The position numbers and the translations under genes are program-made. DNA of 64,000 nt from JBBRMW01 sp965246845 (GTDB lineage: Bacteria > Chloroflexota > Anaerolineae > Aggregatilineales > UBA2796): NCBI GenBank assembly GCA_965246845.1, contig CBDFFR010000012.1:930001-994000 (forward strand), in the 5' to 3' direction. Within the stretch, counting starts at the first letter, position 1; the number at the start of each line of letters is the position of its first letter. The notes below the pieces were generated by a model. That model had not been told where the DNA came from. It did not search any database and saw only the letters and a list, made by a program, of their open reading frames with translations. This document shows positions 15,586 through 24,299 of the stretch, in pieces.

Positions 15586-17634
15586 TTACCTGAGCAACGC
15601 AGCCAGCGCGTCCCAATCCGTGACCGGGCGCTTGCAGATGAAGTGTTCGCAGACATAAGCGGCGGGCTTGCCATCGACCAGCGCGCGGTAATCGAGCAGC
15701 GGCGGGGTCTGGTTGTCTTCCACGTCGTGCGGGGTGAAGGCGCGGATTAGGTTTGGGCGGTACGCGCCATTCACGGTTGCGAGCAGCGCCCGTGTCTCTG
15801 CGCGCTGCGGGTCCCCGACAATCGCGACTTCCTGCACACCGCGCACGAGCAAATCCGCCGCGTTGAGCGCTTCCCCGAATGCGCCGGGATATTCGCGCAT
15901 GGCCGCCGTCACCTTCGCGAGCGCCCCGCGCGCCGCCGCGTCGTACTTGTCGTCGCCTGTGTATGCCGCGAGCAAAGCCAGGACTTTTGCCATCATACTG
16001 TTGCCGCTCGGCGTAGCGTTGTCTTGCAGACCGCGCGGACGTGCAATCAGCGTTTCGTGGTCGTCGCTGGTGTCGAAGAAGCCACCATCCGGCGCGGCAA
16101 AGTGCGCGAGGACATGATCGGCGAGCCGTCGTGCCTCCGCGAAGTAGCGCGCCTCGAAGGTGGTCTGGTACAGTTCGAGCAGGCCGTCAATCACGTTGGC
16201 GTAGTCTTCGAGATAGCCATTCAGCTTGCTCGCGCCATCCTTGTGCGTGCGCAGCAGACGACTATCGCGGACCATCTCGCGCAGGATGAATTCTGCGTTA
16301 TTGATCGCGGTTTGCCTGTAATCATTATTGCTGAAGGCGCGCGCCGCTTCCGCGAAGCTGGCGAGCATCAGGCCGTTCCACGAGGTCAGGATTTTCTCGT
16401 CGCGTCCGGGGTGGATGCGCGTTTCGCGGAGTTGGAGCAATGTTTCGCGGGCGCGATCCAGCCGTTCGTGCAGAGTCGCCTCATCGATCCCCAACTCGTT
16501 TGCGACATCCGGCTTCGGCACATTAAGGATGTTTTGGCCTTCAAAGTTGCCGCCCGCTGTGACGCCATAATACGCAATCACCGCGTCCGCGAGTTCGGGT
16601 GGCAACGCGCCGCGAATCTCATCCAGCGACCAGACGTAGAATTTACCCTCTTCGCCTTCGCTGTCGGCGTCGCGCGTGCTATAGAAGCCGCCGGAGGGCG
16701 CAGTCATATCGGCCAGTATATAGCCGAACGTCTCCTCGGCCACGCGCCGGAAGAACGGGTCGCTCGTCGCTTGCCAAGTCCGCGTATAGAGGCGGCTCAA
16801 CTGCGCATTGTCATAGAGCATCTTCTCGAAGTGCGGGACCAGCCATTGCGCATCGACGCTATAGCGGTGGAAGCCGCCGCCAAGCTGATCGTAAATGCCG
16901 CCATTCGCCATTTTGCGCAGCGTGAAGGTGAGGACTTCGCGCGCGTGGTCGGCGCGGTCCCCTTCGGAATGCGCCAGTGTGCGCAGCACAAATTCCAGAT
17001 TCATCGGGCTTGGGAATTTCGGCGCGGTTTTGTTCAGGCCGCCATTGATCGGGTCGAAGCCGCGCACCAGCGTTTGATAAGCGCTTGTGAGCAGCGCCTC
17101 GTTCAGTTCGCCACCTGCCGCGCCCTCGCCCAGCACGTCGCGCTGCAAGCCTTCCGTGACCTGCGCTGCGAGTTCCTGCATCTGGTCGGCGCGGTTGTGG
17201 AAAGCATCGACCACTGCCGCCATCACGCGCTTGAAGGAAGGCATCCCGTAGCGATCATCTTTCGGAAAATACGTCCCGGCGTGGAACGGGCGCGCATCCG
17301 GCGCGAGGAAGACGGTCATCGGCCAGCCGCCATGCCCGCCCGTGAAGGCGAGCGTCGCCTGCATATAAATATCGTCGATGTCCGGGCGCTCTTCGCGGTC
17401 CACCTTGACGCTGATGAAATGCGCGTTCATGTACGCCGCGGTGTCGTCGTCCTCGAAGCTCTCATGCGCCATGACGTGACACCAGTGGCACGCACTGTAA
17501 CCGATACTGAGCAGGATCGGCTTGTTTTCGGCCTGCGCGCGCGCCAGCGCATCCGCGCCCCAGGGATACCAATCAACGGGGTTGTCCGCGTGCTGCAACA
17601 GGTACGGAGAGGTTTCGTTCGCCAGATGATTCAT
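15586..17634 (-). CDS. Thioredoxin-domain protein, YyaL/SPATA20 (DUF255) family
   Basis: 682 residues. N-terminal DUF255 thioredoxin-like domain (about 1-165) opening NHLANETSPYLLQHADNPVDW with the motif SACHWCHVMAHESFED (CxxC at about 48-51). The rest is an (alpha/alpha)6-barrel like N-acylglucosamine 2-epimerase (GGIYDQLGGGFHRYSVD, PHFEKMLYDNAQL, SWNGLMLASFAEA). Widely conserved, biochemical role unsettled. The start overlaps the argJ stop by 4 nt, so it is co-transcribed with argJ. Confidence 0.93.
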   Translation of the reverse strand: MNHLANETSPYLLQHADNPVDWYPWGADALARAQAENKPILLSIGYSACHWCHVMAHESFEDDDTAAYMNAHFISVKVDREERPDIDDIYMQATLAFTGGHGGWPMTVFLAPDARPFHAGTYFPKDDRYGMPSFKRVMAAVVDAFHNRADQMQELAAQVTEGLQRDVLGEGAAGGELNEALLTSAYQTLVRGFDPINGGLNKTAPKFPSPMNLEFVLRTLAHSEGDRADHAREVLTFTLRKMANGGIYDQLGGGFHRYSVDAQWLVPHFEKMLYDNAQLSRLYTRTWQATSDPFFRRVAEETFGYILADMTAPSGGFYSTRDADSEGEEGKFYVWSLDEIRGALPPELADAVIAYYGVTAGGNFEGQNILNVPKPDVANELGIDEATLHERLDRARETLLQLRETRIHPGRDEKILTSWNGLMLASFAEAARAFSNNDYRQTAINNAEFILREMVRDSRLLRTHKDGASKLNGYLEDYANVIDGLLELYQTTFEARYFAEARRLADHVLAHFAAPDGGFFDTSDDHETLIARPRGLQDNATPSGNSMMAKVLALLAAYTGDDKYDAAARGALAKVTAAMREYPGAFGEALNAADLLVRGVQEVAIVGDPQRAETRALLATVNGAYRPNLIRAFTPHDVEDNQTPPLLDYRALVDGKPAAYVCEHFICKRPVTDWDALAALLR

Positions 17635-18860
17635 GTTCGATAATGCCCGTTCATGCTGACATAATCATGCGTGAGGTCGCAGGTCCAGACGGTCGCGCTC
17701 TCGGTCCCCATTCCGCAATCGAGCGTGACGGTGATTTCATCGCTCGCCGCAATCGCGTTCGCTTCGCCATCCGCGTAATCGAGCGGAACGCCGTTCGCGC
17801 AGAGTTGAAGGCCACCTTTCGGGTCCTTCTCCCCGACCTCGTACCATAGAGACAATCTGTACTGGTCCAATTCGACCCCGCTGCGCCCTGCCGCCGCGAG
17901 GATACGTCCCCAGTTCGCATCGCCGCCATAAAACGCGGTCTTGACGAGCGGCGAGGTCGCAATCGTGTTCGCGATGCGCTGTGCCTGTTCCGCATCTGCG
18001 CAGCCGACGACGTGTAACGTAATGAATCGGCTCGCGCCTTCTGCGTCGCGGATCATCGCCTGCGCGAGGACCTTGCACAGGCGGTAGAGCGCCCCGGTAA
18101 AGACGAAGCGCCGCGCGTCATTCCCGATTTCGACCCCGCTCAGGCCATTGGAGAGCGCCAGCACGGTATCGTTCGTACTCATGTCCCCATCGACGACAAT
18201 GTGGTTGAAGGTCGCGTCGGTGGCCTGCCGCAGCGCCCGCGCGAGAACCTTCTGCTCCACCTTCGCGTCGGTGACGATGCAACACAACATCGTCGCCATA
18301 TTCGGCGCGATCATGGCCGCGCCTTTCGCGATCCCGACGATGGTGTAACCGCCATCGGGTCCCTGTACTTCAATGCGCGCGATTTTCGGTACTGTATCAG
18401 TAGTCATGATCGCGTGCGCGGCGTCTTCCCAACCTTCCGCACGCAGGTTTTGCGCGGCCAGCGGGATCGCTTTCGCGAACTTTTCCATCGGGAGTTGCAG
18501 GCCAATGATCCCGGTGGACATGACCAGCACTTCATCCGGCGCGCAGCCGATCTGTTCCGCTGCCCACGCCGCCGATTGCCGCGCGTTCTGGAGGCCGCGT
18601 TCGGCGGTGCTGGCGTTGGCGTTGCCTGCGTTGATGAGGACGGCGCGAATGCGTTCCGGGTGGTTGGCGAGCAGTTCTCTATCGAGCGCGACCGGGGCCG
18701 CATAGACCTTGTTCGTCGTGAAGACGCCCGCCGCCACGCATGGCACATCGGAGGCGATCAGCGCGACATCCGTGCCGCCCGTGCGCCGGATTCCCGCTTC
18801 CGCAACGCCCGCCCGGAAGCCGGGGACGCTCTCGATGTTCCGCAAAATATCGTCGGTCAT
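17631..18860 (-). CDS. argJ: Bifunctional glutamate N-acetyltransferase / amino-acid acetyltransferase
   Basis: Transfers acetyl from N-acetylornithine to glutamate in the arginine cycle. 409 residues. Visible: GVFTTNKVYAAPV, INAGNANASTAERGLQ, VMSTGIIGLQLPMEK, and the self-cleavage site GAAMIAPNMATMLC, where the Thr becomes the nucleophile of the beta subunit. C-terminal YGGDANWGRILAAAGRSG is conserved. ATG at 18860 has AAAGGAAAA about 10 nt upstream. Whether it also uses acetyl-CoA cannot be read from sequence. A perfect 8-2-8 dyad lies just upstream (18893-18910). Confidence 0.95.
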   Translation of the reverse strand: MTDDILRNIESVPGFRAGVAEAGIRRTGGTDVALIASDVPCVAAGVFTTNKVYAAPVALDRELLANHPERIRAVLINAGNANASTAERGLQNARQSAAWAAEQIGCAPDEVLVMSTGIIGLQLPMEKFAKAIPLAAQNLRAEGWEDAAHAIMTTDTVPKIARIEVQGPDGGYTIVGIAKGAAMIAPNMATMLCCIVTDAKVEQKVLARALRQATDATFNHIVVDGDMSTNDTVLALSNGLSGVEIGNDARRFVFTGALYRLCKVLAQAMIRDAEGASRFITLHVVGCADAEQAQRIANTIATSPLVKTAFYGGDANWGRILAAAGRSGVELDQYRLSLWYEVGEKDPKGGLQLCANGVPLDYADGEANAIAASDEITVTLDCGMGTESATVWTCDLTHDYVSMNGHYRT

Positions 18861-18892
18861 GGGTCGTGTTTTCCTTTGAAATGTGCGCGATG

Positions 18893-18910
18893 GCTATGAT
18901 AGATCATAGC
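18893..18910. promoter_or_regulatory. Operator-like dyad upstream of argJ
   Basis: Perfect 8-2-8 palindrome GCTATGATAGATCATAGC about 33 bp before the argJ start. It contains TATGAT/TATCAT and may overlap the argJ -10, so a repressor bound here would block argJ. It also lies 13 bp upstream of the tRNA-Gln -35. The regulator is unknown; an ArgR box is normally less GC-capped. Confidence 0.5.
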
Positions 18911-18922
18911 GCATGTGCGGGC

Positions 18923-18951
18923 TTGTCAGCGCGATTCGCGTATGATAGAAT
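18923..18951 (+). promoter_or_regulatory. Sigma-70 type promoter of tRNA-Gln
   Basis: TTGTCA (18923-18928), 17-bp spacer, TAGAAT (18946-18951); the tRNA begins 12 nt after the -10. Confidence 0.7.
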
Positions 18952-18962
18952 TCGCCGCGTAT

Positions 18963-19034
18963 TGGGAGATAGTTTAACCGGCAGAACCACGGACTCTGAA
19001 TCCGTTAGCCCTAGTTCGAATCTAGGTCTCCCAG
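18963..19034 (+). tRNA. tRNA-Gln (CUG)
   Basis: 72 nt. Acceptor TGGGAGA pairs with TCTCCCA (U1-A72 start is typical of tRNA-Gln), discriminator G. Anticodon stem ACGGA/TCCGT with loop CTCTGAA, anticodon CTG. T arm CCTAG-TTCGAAT-CTAGG. No encoded CCA (CAA follows). Confidence 0.96.
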
Positions 19035-19074
19035 CAACCTAAAGTGCGCATCTGAACGTCAGCGGGAAATCACG

Positions 19075-19275
19075 TTGGACGAATACCCAGGTTATGCCCG
19101 TTTCGCGACCATCATCCACCAGTCCGATGCGTTCAACGCGCTGATCGCGGCGCTGGTTGCGGTTGGTATCGGCTGGTTGTGGCTGACGCGCAAGGATGAA
19201 AGAGTGATGCGGCTCAACCGCGTGGGGCTGGCCTTCGGCGGCGTCCTGTTTTTCATCGTATGCGCGCTTCTATAA
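19075..19275 (+). CDS. Small membrane protein (66 aa) preceding a glycosyltransferase
   Basis: Two hydrophobic segments (about 19-37 and 49-66) joined by a basic loop TRKDERVMRLNR. The start is a TTG at 19075; no strong ribosome-binding site is seen. The 3' end overlaps the GT-C gene by 16 nt, which suggests co-expression. No family recognised. Confidence 0.5.
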   Translation: MDEYPGYARFATIIHQSDAFNALIAALVAVGIGWLWLTRKDERVMRLNRVGLAFGGVLFFIVCALL

Positions 19276-20714
19276 ATCTGGATGAACGCGGGCGCGTGCT
19301 GCTGCTCGTCGTGGGCGCGGCGCTGATACGTTTTATCAATCTGGGTTCGGATGTGTTCTGGTACGACGAGGCGTTCACCGCCTGGATTGCCAGACTTTCC
19401 TTGAGCCAGCTCGCGGGTGCGGTACGCGGCGATGTCCACCCACCGATTTTCTATTTTCTGGAATGGGTCATCGCGCATCTATTCGGATCGACGGAATTCA
19501 CGCTGCGCTTTTTGAGCGCGGTGTTCGGGGTCGTTGCCGTGCTGCTCGCCTATTGGCTCGCGAAAGTGCTTGGCTTTTCGCGCCGTGCGCAATTCTTCGC
19601 CGCCGGGTGTGTGCTGCTGCTGCCCGGCGCGCTCTATTACAGTCAGGAAGCGCGCGCCTATTCGCTGCTCTCGTGCGCGGCGCTCTTACTGGTGATCGGC
19701 GCTATCGAGCGTCGCTGGTGGCTGGTCTTCTTCGGTGCGCTGGGATGCGCCTACCTGCACAATCTGGGCTTGTTCTATGCGCTGGCTATCGGTGGCGTAT
19801 GCCTCATCAGTGCGGTTCGCGAACGGCGCGGCCTGCGCGGACCGCTGCTCGCTTTTGGTGGTGCGGCGCTGCTGTGGCTCCCATGGGGCGTGACGCTCCT
19901 CGACCAGCTCAGGAACATCGAAGGCGGCTTCTGGATACCGCAGCAATCGCCGTTCAGCTTCCTGCAATTGATCCTGCTCGCAACCTCATCGCGCACGACG
20001 CAAATTCTCCAGACTGCTCAGGTTCCGCTCGCCCTCGCCCTCTCCGGCCTCGCGCTGCTCGTGGCGCGTGATCAGTTCCGGGGACGCAAGGGCGCGATCC
20101 TCGCGGCGGCGCTGTTCCTCGCGCCGGGTAGCGCTCTCGCCGCGTCAATCGCGTACAAGCCCGTGTTCATCGCCCGGCCATTTCTGGCGAGCATCTTCAT
20201 CGTGGCGATGCTATGGGTCTACGCCGCATCGAAGATGAAGCGCCGAAATCAGCAAGTGTATAGCGGCGGGATTACGCTGCTGCTGTTATTCAGCGTCGGC
20301 GGTCACTTCTTCCCGCCTGCGCAGCGCAGCAGCGCGCAGGTCGTCGCGAATATCGTTCGCGCGGGCTGGCAAAATGGAGACATCATCTATTTTCAGTCGC
20401 CAACCGCGCAGATCAGCTTCGGCTACTATCTGGACGGTCTGCCGCAGGCCATCGACCCGCGCGCCAACGACCTTAATCAAATGCTCTCGCCATCGACTAA
20501 AATCGCGTTTGGATTCAATCAGCAGACCTGGCCGCCCGCCGACGCGCGCCGTGCGTGGATAGTGGTTTGGCACACCTGGACGACGAGCGCGCGTGAGCTG
20601 GCCTTTCAGGACATGATCGAACGCAGTGCGACGCTTAAATTTCGTGAAGGCGGCGAGGGCGCGGAGGCGATCATCTGGCTTGCGGATTTGACGGACCCCG
20701 CCGCAGCGCAGTAA
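19260..20714 (+). CDS. GT-C fold membrane glycosyltransferase, family 39-like
   Basis: 484 residues with about 10 membrane segments. The first periplasmic loop has FWYDEAFTAWIA with the catalytic Asp-Glu of PMT/ArnT-type enzymes, and GDVHPPIFYFL follows, both characteristic of dolichol- or undecaprenyl-phosphate-sugar-dependent transferases. The C-terminal soluble part of about 150 residues faces outside. Acceptor unknown: protein O-mannosylation or glycolipid decoration are both possible. ATG at 19260 overlaps the preceding small ORF. Confidence 0.8.
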   Translation: MRASINLDERGRVLLLVVGAALIRFINLGSDVFWYDEAFTAWIARLSLSQLAGAVRGDVHPPIFYFLEWVIAHLFGSTEFTLRFLSAVFGVVAVLLAYWLAKVLGFSRRAQFFAAGCVLLLPGALYYSQEARAYSLLSCAALLLVIGAIERRWWLVFFGALGCAYLHNLGLFYALAIGGVCLISAVRERRGLRGPLLAFGGAALLWLPWGVTLLDQLRNIEGGFWIPQQSPFSFLQLILLATSSRTTQILQTAQVPLALALSGLALLVARDQFRGRKGAILAAALFLAPGSALAASIAYKPVFIARPFLASIFIVAMLWVYAASKMKRRNQQVYSGGITLLLLFSVGGHFFPPAQRSSAQVVANIVRAGWQNGDIIYFQSPTAQISFGYYLDGLPQAIDPRANDLNQMLSPSTKIAFGFNQQTWPPADARRAWIVVWHTWTTSARELAFQDMIERSATLKFREGGEGAEAIIWLADLTDPAAAQ

Positions 20715-20722
20715 AAGCCTGG

Positions 20723-21175
20723 CTATCCTTTTTCGGGCTGGCCGTACAGATTTTTCATTTTGAAATCGAGCGCAAACTGCCGCACCTTGAGATCGATCTC
20801 GTCACGCACCTTGCGGAAGATGTTGAGCGTCTCCTCTTCCGTGCCGGAGAACTTCGCCGGGTCCTCGAACGGCCAGAATAGCCGAAAGACGACGCCCGGA
20901 AAAATCGGGCAGCGCGCTTCGGCATCGCTGCACACGGTCACGAGATAGGTGAAGAACTGCCCCAGATACTGCTTCACATCCTTCGACTGATTTGCGCTGA
21001 TGTCGATCCCGATCTCCTGCATCACGCGCACGGCGTAAGGGTTGAGGCCACGCGGGTCCAGCCCCGCCGAAACGACATCGAATTCATCACTCAGATACTT
21101 GCTCATGAGCGCTTCGGCGATCTGCGAACGTGCAGAGTTGCCAGTGCAGATAATCAGCATACGTGGTTTATTCAC
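20723..21175 (-). CDS. arsC: Thioredoxin-type arsenate reductase (LMW-PTP fold), copy 1
   Basis: 150 residues. P-loop ICTGNSARS with nucleophile Cys at residue 10, and a Cys pair TVCSDAEARCP (C-x6-C) that completes the redox triad of thioredoxin-coupled ArsC. Reduces arsenate to arsenite. The segment 85-150 is less similar to the other two copies here (EEETLNIFRKVRDEIDLKV). Overlaps the aquaglyceroporin stop by 4 nt; last gene of the operon. Confidence 0.92.
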   Translation of the reverse strand: MNKPRMLIICTGNSARSQIAEALMSKYLSDEFDVVSAGLDPRGLNPYAVRVMQEIGIDISANQSKDVKQYLGQFFTYLVTVCSDAEARCPIFPGVVFRLFWPFEDPAKFSGTEEETLNIFRKVRDEIDLKVRQFALDFKMKNLYGQPEKG

Positions 21176-21861
21176 TTCGATACCTCCTTATTTTCGGGCT
21201 GCCGGATAAATTCAAAAACGAACGCGCCGAGCGCCGCGCCAAGCACGGGACCCAACCAGTACACCCAGTGATCGCGCCACACGCCGGAGAGCAGTGCCGG
21301 ACCGAACGAGCGCGCGGGGTTCATCGACGCGCCGCTGACGGGACCGCCCCACAGCGCATCAAGCGCGACTGTACTGCCGATGGCGAGCGCCGCGAGGTGT
21401 CCCGCTGCGCGTGTATCCTTCGCGACCGCGATGATCACGTACATCAACACGGCGGAAAGCAAAATTTCGAGGACGAACGATTGCAGCGCATCCCCGGCGG
21501 GGACTGTCGTGCCGAGCGTCGCGCTGGTCGGAAACAGGATTCGTAAAATGCCCGCGCCGAGGACCGCGCCGCCGACCTGCCCGCCGACGTAAAACGGCAC
21601 TTCGCGCGCCGGGAAGTGCCGCGTCAGCGCGAAGGCGAGTGTTACCGCCGGGTTGAAGTGCGCGCCGGAGATATGCCCGCTCGCGGCGATCATCACGAGG
21701 ATGATCAAGCCGAAGGTCAGCGCGACGCCGACATGCGAAATACTCCCGCCCGTTTGCGTATCGACGATGATCGCGCCGCAGCCCGCCGTGACCAGCGCGA
21801 ACGTCCCGATCAGTTCGGCAATCGCGCGGCGTAGCAACGAGTAGCGCACAGGTTCAGCCAT
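21172..21861 (-). CDS. MIP-family aquaglyceroporin in the arsenic operon
   Basis: 229 residues from ATG 21861; the longer frame upstream lies inside arsC copy 2 and was rejected. Six membrane helices and two half-helices with NPA motifs: SGAHFNPAVTL and SGASMNPARSF. Such channels conduct arsenite in operons that lack an efflux pump, as known for AqpS in Sinorhizobium; here no ArsB or Acr3 gene is present, so downhill export of arsenite made by the ArsC enzymes is the likely role (inference). Overlaps neighbours by 4 and 8 nt. Confidence 0.9.
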   Translation of the reverse strand: MAEPVRYSLLRRAIAELIGTFALVTAGCGAIIVDTQTGGSISHVGVALTFGLIILVMIAASGHISGAHFNPAVTLAFALTRHFPAREVPFYVGGQVGGAVLGAGILRILFPTSATLGTTVPAGDALQSFVLEILLSAVLMYVIIAVAKDTRAAGHLAALAIGSTVALDALWGGPVSGASMNPARSFGPALLSGVWRDHWVYWLGPVLGAALGAFVFEFIRQPENKEVSK

Positions 21862-22294
21862 TCGCGGTGGCTTCCGAGGACATCTCCAGCGCCCACGCGC
21901 CGAACTGCGCTTCCAGATCGTCACGCACCTTGCGGAAGGCCGCGAGTTTGGCTTCATCGTCGCCTTCGACGGCTGCCGGGTCCGGGAAGCTCCAGTGAAT
22001 GCGCTCGGCCTTGCCGGGGAACAGCGGGCAGGTTTCGGCGGCGGCGTCGCAGACCGTGATCACATAATCGAAGGGCTGTTGCAGATATTCGCGCAGGTGC
22101 TTCGAGCGCTGCCCGTGAATATCGATCCCGCGCTCGTCCATGACCTGTATCGCGAGCGGATTGACTACAGACGGGTTGGACCCCGCGCTGAACACCTTGA
22201 ACCGATCCCCGGCCAGCGTTCGCAGCAGCCCTTCGGCCATTTGAGAGCGCGCGGAGTTGCCCGTGCAGAGGATGAGGACCTTTTGTTTCATCAA
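21854..22294 (-). CDS. arsC: Thioredoxin-type arsenate reductase, copy 2
   Basis: 146 residues (or 145 from the second Met). P-loop LCTGNSARSQMAEG and Cys pair TVCDAAAETCP (C-x6-C), then HWSFPDPA, all standard for LMW-PTP-type ArsC. Overlaps the fusion gene upstream by 4 nt and the channel gene downstream by 8 nt. Confidence 0.93.
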   Translation of the reverse strand: MMKQKVLILCTGNSARSQMAEGLLRTLAGDRFKVFSAGSNPSVVNPLAIQVMDERGIDIHGQRSKHLREYLQQPFDYVITVCDAAAETCPLFPGKAERIHWSFPDPAAVEGDDEAKLAAFRKVRDDLEAQFGAWALEMSSEATANG

Positions 22295-23040
22295 GCGGCT
22301 TTCTGTTGGCTGCGCAGCGCAGCGAGAAAATAGCGGATGCGGGTACGTAGTTCATCGGCGGTCTGCTGGAAGGCGCGGTACTGCGCTTCCGGCTCCTTCA
22401 CGGTTTTGGGGTCGGGGATGCTCCAGTGGATGAACTGCGCGCTCTCCGGCAGGATGGGACAGGCTTCACGCGCGCGGTCGCAGAGCGTAATCACGTAGTC
22501 GAACGACCAGCCGGGGAGCGCGTCGAGTCCCTTGGAAAGCTGGCCGCGAATATCGATGTTCAGTTCATCCATCACGCGCACGGCATACGGGTGGACTCCA
22601 TCCGGTGCGGTCCCCGCGCTGAATACCGCGACCGAAGCGCCGCCAGACTCGCGCAGCAGCCCTTCCGCGATTTGCGAGCGCGCGGAATTACCCGTACACA
22701 GGAACAATACGCGCAGCGGGTCAGCCGCACTGTTTCGATTGTCTGTACTTTCGGCGGCAAGTGCCGGGTGGATTGCCGCGCCCGCGCTCCGATACAGCGT
22801 GTGCAGGGTTTCGAGGTCGAGGCTGTAATAAATATCGCGGGCGTCGGCGGCGCTGCGATGCTCCCTGACGAGGTGTATCTCGCGTAGTTTTTTCAGGTGA
22901 TAGGAGACAAGGTTTTGCGGCTGGTCGAGCAGCCGGACCAACTCGTGTACGCGGTAATCGCTGTGCGTCAGCGAGATGATGAGCTGTCGGCGGCGCGCAT
23001 CCGCGATAGTTTTCAGGAAGTCGTCGGTTGCGGAGGTCAT
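22291..23040 (-). CDS. ArsR-type regulator fused to an arsenate reductase domain
   Basis: 249 residues. N-terminal winged helix (about 5-90): RRRQLIISLTHSDYRVHELV then NLVSYHLKKLREIHLVREHR, a SmtB/ArsR-type recognition helix. C-terminal LMW-PTP ArsC domain (about 108-245): FLCTGNSARSQIAEG and TLCDRAREACP with the complete Cys triad. The DNA-binding half shows no classical CxC arsenic site, so sensing may depend on the reductase half or on other Cys. First gene of the operon, expected to repress its own promoter at 23051-23094. Confidence 0.9.
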   Translation of the reverse strand: MTSATDDFLKTIADARRRQLIISLTHSDYRVHELVRLLDQPQNLVSYHLKKLREIHLVREHRSAADARDIYYSLDLETLHTLYRSAGAAIHPALAAESTDNRNSAADPLRVLFLCTGNSARSQIAEGLLRESGGASVAVFSAGTAPDGVHPYAVRVMDELNIDIRGQLSKGLDALPGWSFDYVITLCDRAREACPILPESAQFIHWSIPDPKTVKEPEAQYRAFQQTADELRTRIRYFLAALRSQQKAA

Positions 23041-23050
23041 TCACAAATCC

Positions 23051-23094
23051 TATCAATATGTATTGATATTATTCAAATTGATGCGATTTGTCAA
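23051..23094 (-). promoter_or_regulatory. ars operon promoter with overlapping ArsR-like operator
   Basis: On the minus strand: TTGACA (23094-23089), 17-bp spacer, TAATAT (23071-23066). An 8-2-8 dyad, tatcaatatgtattgata (23051-23068), overlaps the end of the -10 and the start site. ATCAA/TTGAT arms are typical for ArsR/SmtB operators. Binding would block initiation of the ars operon 11 bp before its first codon. Confidence 0.82.
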
Positions 23095-23194
23095 GTAGTC
23101 GACTCGTGCAAAACGCGCGTTCCGCAATTCCGCAAAGCGCGCTACACTTTCCGGCTTCAACCGTAGCGCCGCTATTTATTCGAGGCCACCCACG

Positions 23195-24202
23195 ATGGAA
23201 TTTGGAATTACTTTCAAGGGAGACATCCCGCCGAAGCGCGTCATTTCGCTGGTCAAGCAAGCGGAGACCGCCGGATTCGATTACTGCTGGTTTTTCGATT
23301 CGCATGTCCTCTGGCAGGAATGCTATACGACGATGGCCGTCTGTATGCACGAGACGGAGCGGATGCGCTTCGGTCCCTGCGTGACGAACCCCGGTGTGCG
23401 CGATTGGACGGTCGCGGCTTCGACCTTCGCCACGCTGCAAAAACTCAGCGGCGGGCGCTTCGATGTCGGGATCGGGCGTGGCGATTCGTCGCGGCGTGTG
23501 CTTGGCCGCAAGCCGCTAAATGTCGAAACGATGATCGAATTCTCGGAGGCGTTGCGCAAGCTGGTTCGCGGTGAAAAAATCGAATATGACGAGCAGCAGG
23601 TCGAGTTGGTCTGGTCAAACTATGAAATGCCCGTCTGGATCGCTGCTTACGGTCCGAAGGCGCTTGCCGCTGCGGGCGAAATCGCGGATGGGCTGATCAT
23701 TCAGCTTGCCGACCCCTGGTTGGTCAAATGGTTCACCGATCAGGCGATTGACGCGGGCAAGCAGGCCGGGCGCGATATGTCCAAATTCCGCGTGATGGCC
23801 GCCGCGCCCGTGTGGGTCGGCGATATGGAGAAGGCGCGGGCGCAAACGCGCTGGTTTCCCGCGATGGTCGGCAACCACGTCGCGGACCTCGTAGAGCGCT
23901 ACGGCACGGAAGGCGGGGGCGGCATCCCGCAGCGCCTGACGGATTACATCGAGGGGCGCAAGGGCTACGATTACAAGCACCACGCCGACATCAACGCCGA
24001 TCACCTAGGATTCATTAAGAATGACATCATCGATAGCTTCGGCGTGCTGGGCGACCCGGCAGCGCACATCGAGAAGCTGCATGAACTGGAAGCGGCGGGC
24101 GTCACGCAGTTCAATATATACCTGATGTGCGGCGAAGAAGAACGCATCCTCGCCGAATATGCGGAACATATCCTGCCGCATTTCGTCGCAGAAAAGGTAT
24201 AA
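23195..24202 (+). CDS. LLM-class F420-dependent oxidoreductase (TIGR03842-like)
   Basis: 335 residues, luciferase-like TIM barrel. N-terminal EFGITFKGDIPPKRVISL, ETAGFDYCWFFDSHVLWQE and GRFDVGIGRGDSSRR are typical for the subgroup close to TIGR03842. F420 use is inferred from the family; no F420 biosynthesis gene is in the window. Reaction unknown. Divergent from the ars operon and single in its unit. Confidence 0.85.
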   Translation: MEFGITFKGDIPPKRVISLVKQAETAGFDYCWFFDSHVLWQECYTTMAVCMHETERMRFGPCVTNPGVRDWTVAASTFATLQKLSGGRFDVGIGRGDSSRRVLGRKPLNVETMIEFSEALRKLVRGEKIEYDEQQVELVWSNYEMPVWIAAYGPKALAAAGEIADGLIIQLADPWLVKWFTDQAIDAGKQAGRDMSKFRVMAAAPVWVGDMEKARAQTRWFPAMVGNHVADLVERYGTEGGGGIPQRLTDYIEGRKGYDYKHHADINADHLGFIKNDIIDSFGVLGDPAAHIEKLHELEAAGVTQFNIYLMCGEEERILAEYAEHILPHFVAEKV

Positions 24203-24212
24203 CTACACGCTT

Positions 24213-24246
24213 GCGGACGCCATTCTTGTCATCTTTTGGCGTCCGC
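24213..24246. repeat. Perfect 10-bp inverted repeat after the LLM oxidoreductase gene
   Basis: GCGGACGCCA (24213-24222) and TGGCGTCCGC (24237-24246) with a 14-nt loop. No T-run follows on the plus strand, so it may act as an mRNA-stabilising hairpin or a weak terminator. Confidence 0.6.
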
Positions 24247-24299
24247 GCTATCAAATTACCTAAGATTAGTTCAATTCTTTTTCACGACACAGGTGCAGC

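Noticed and set aside
16024..17643. 539-codon open frame on the plus strand
   Set aside because: Antisense shadow of the YyaL-type gene; Arg/His/Ala-rich composition with no domains, arising from GC-rich codon positions.
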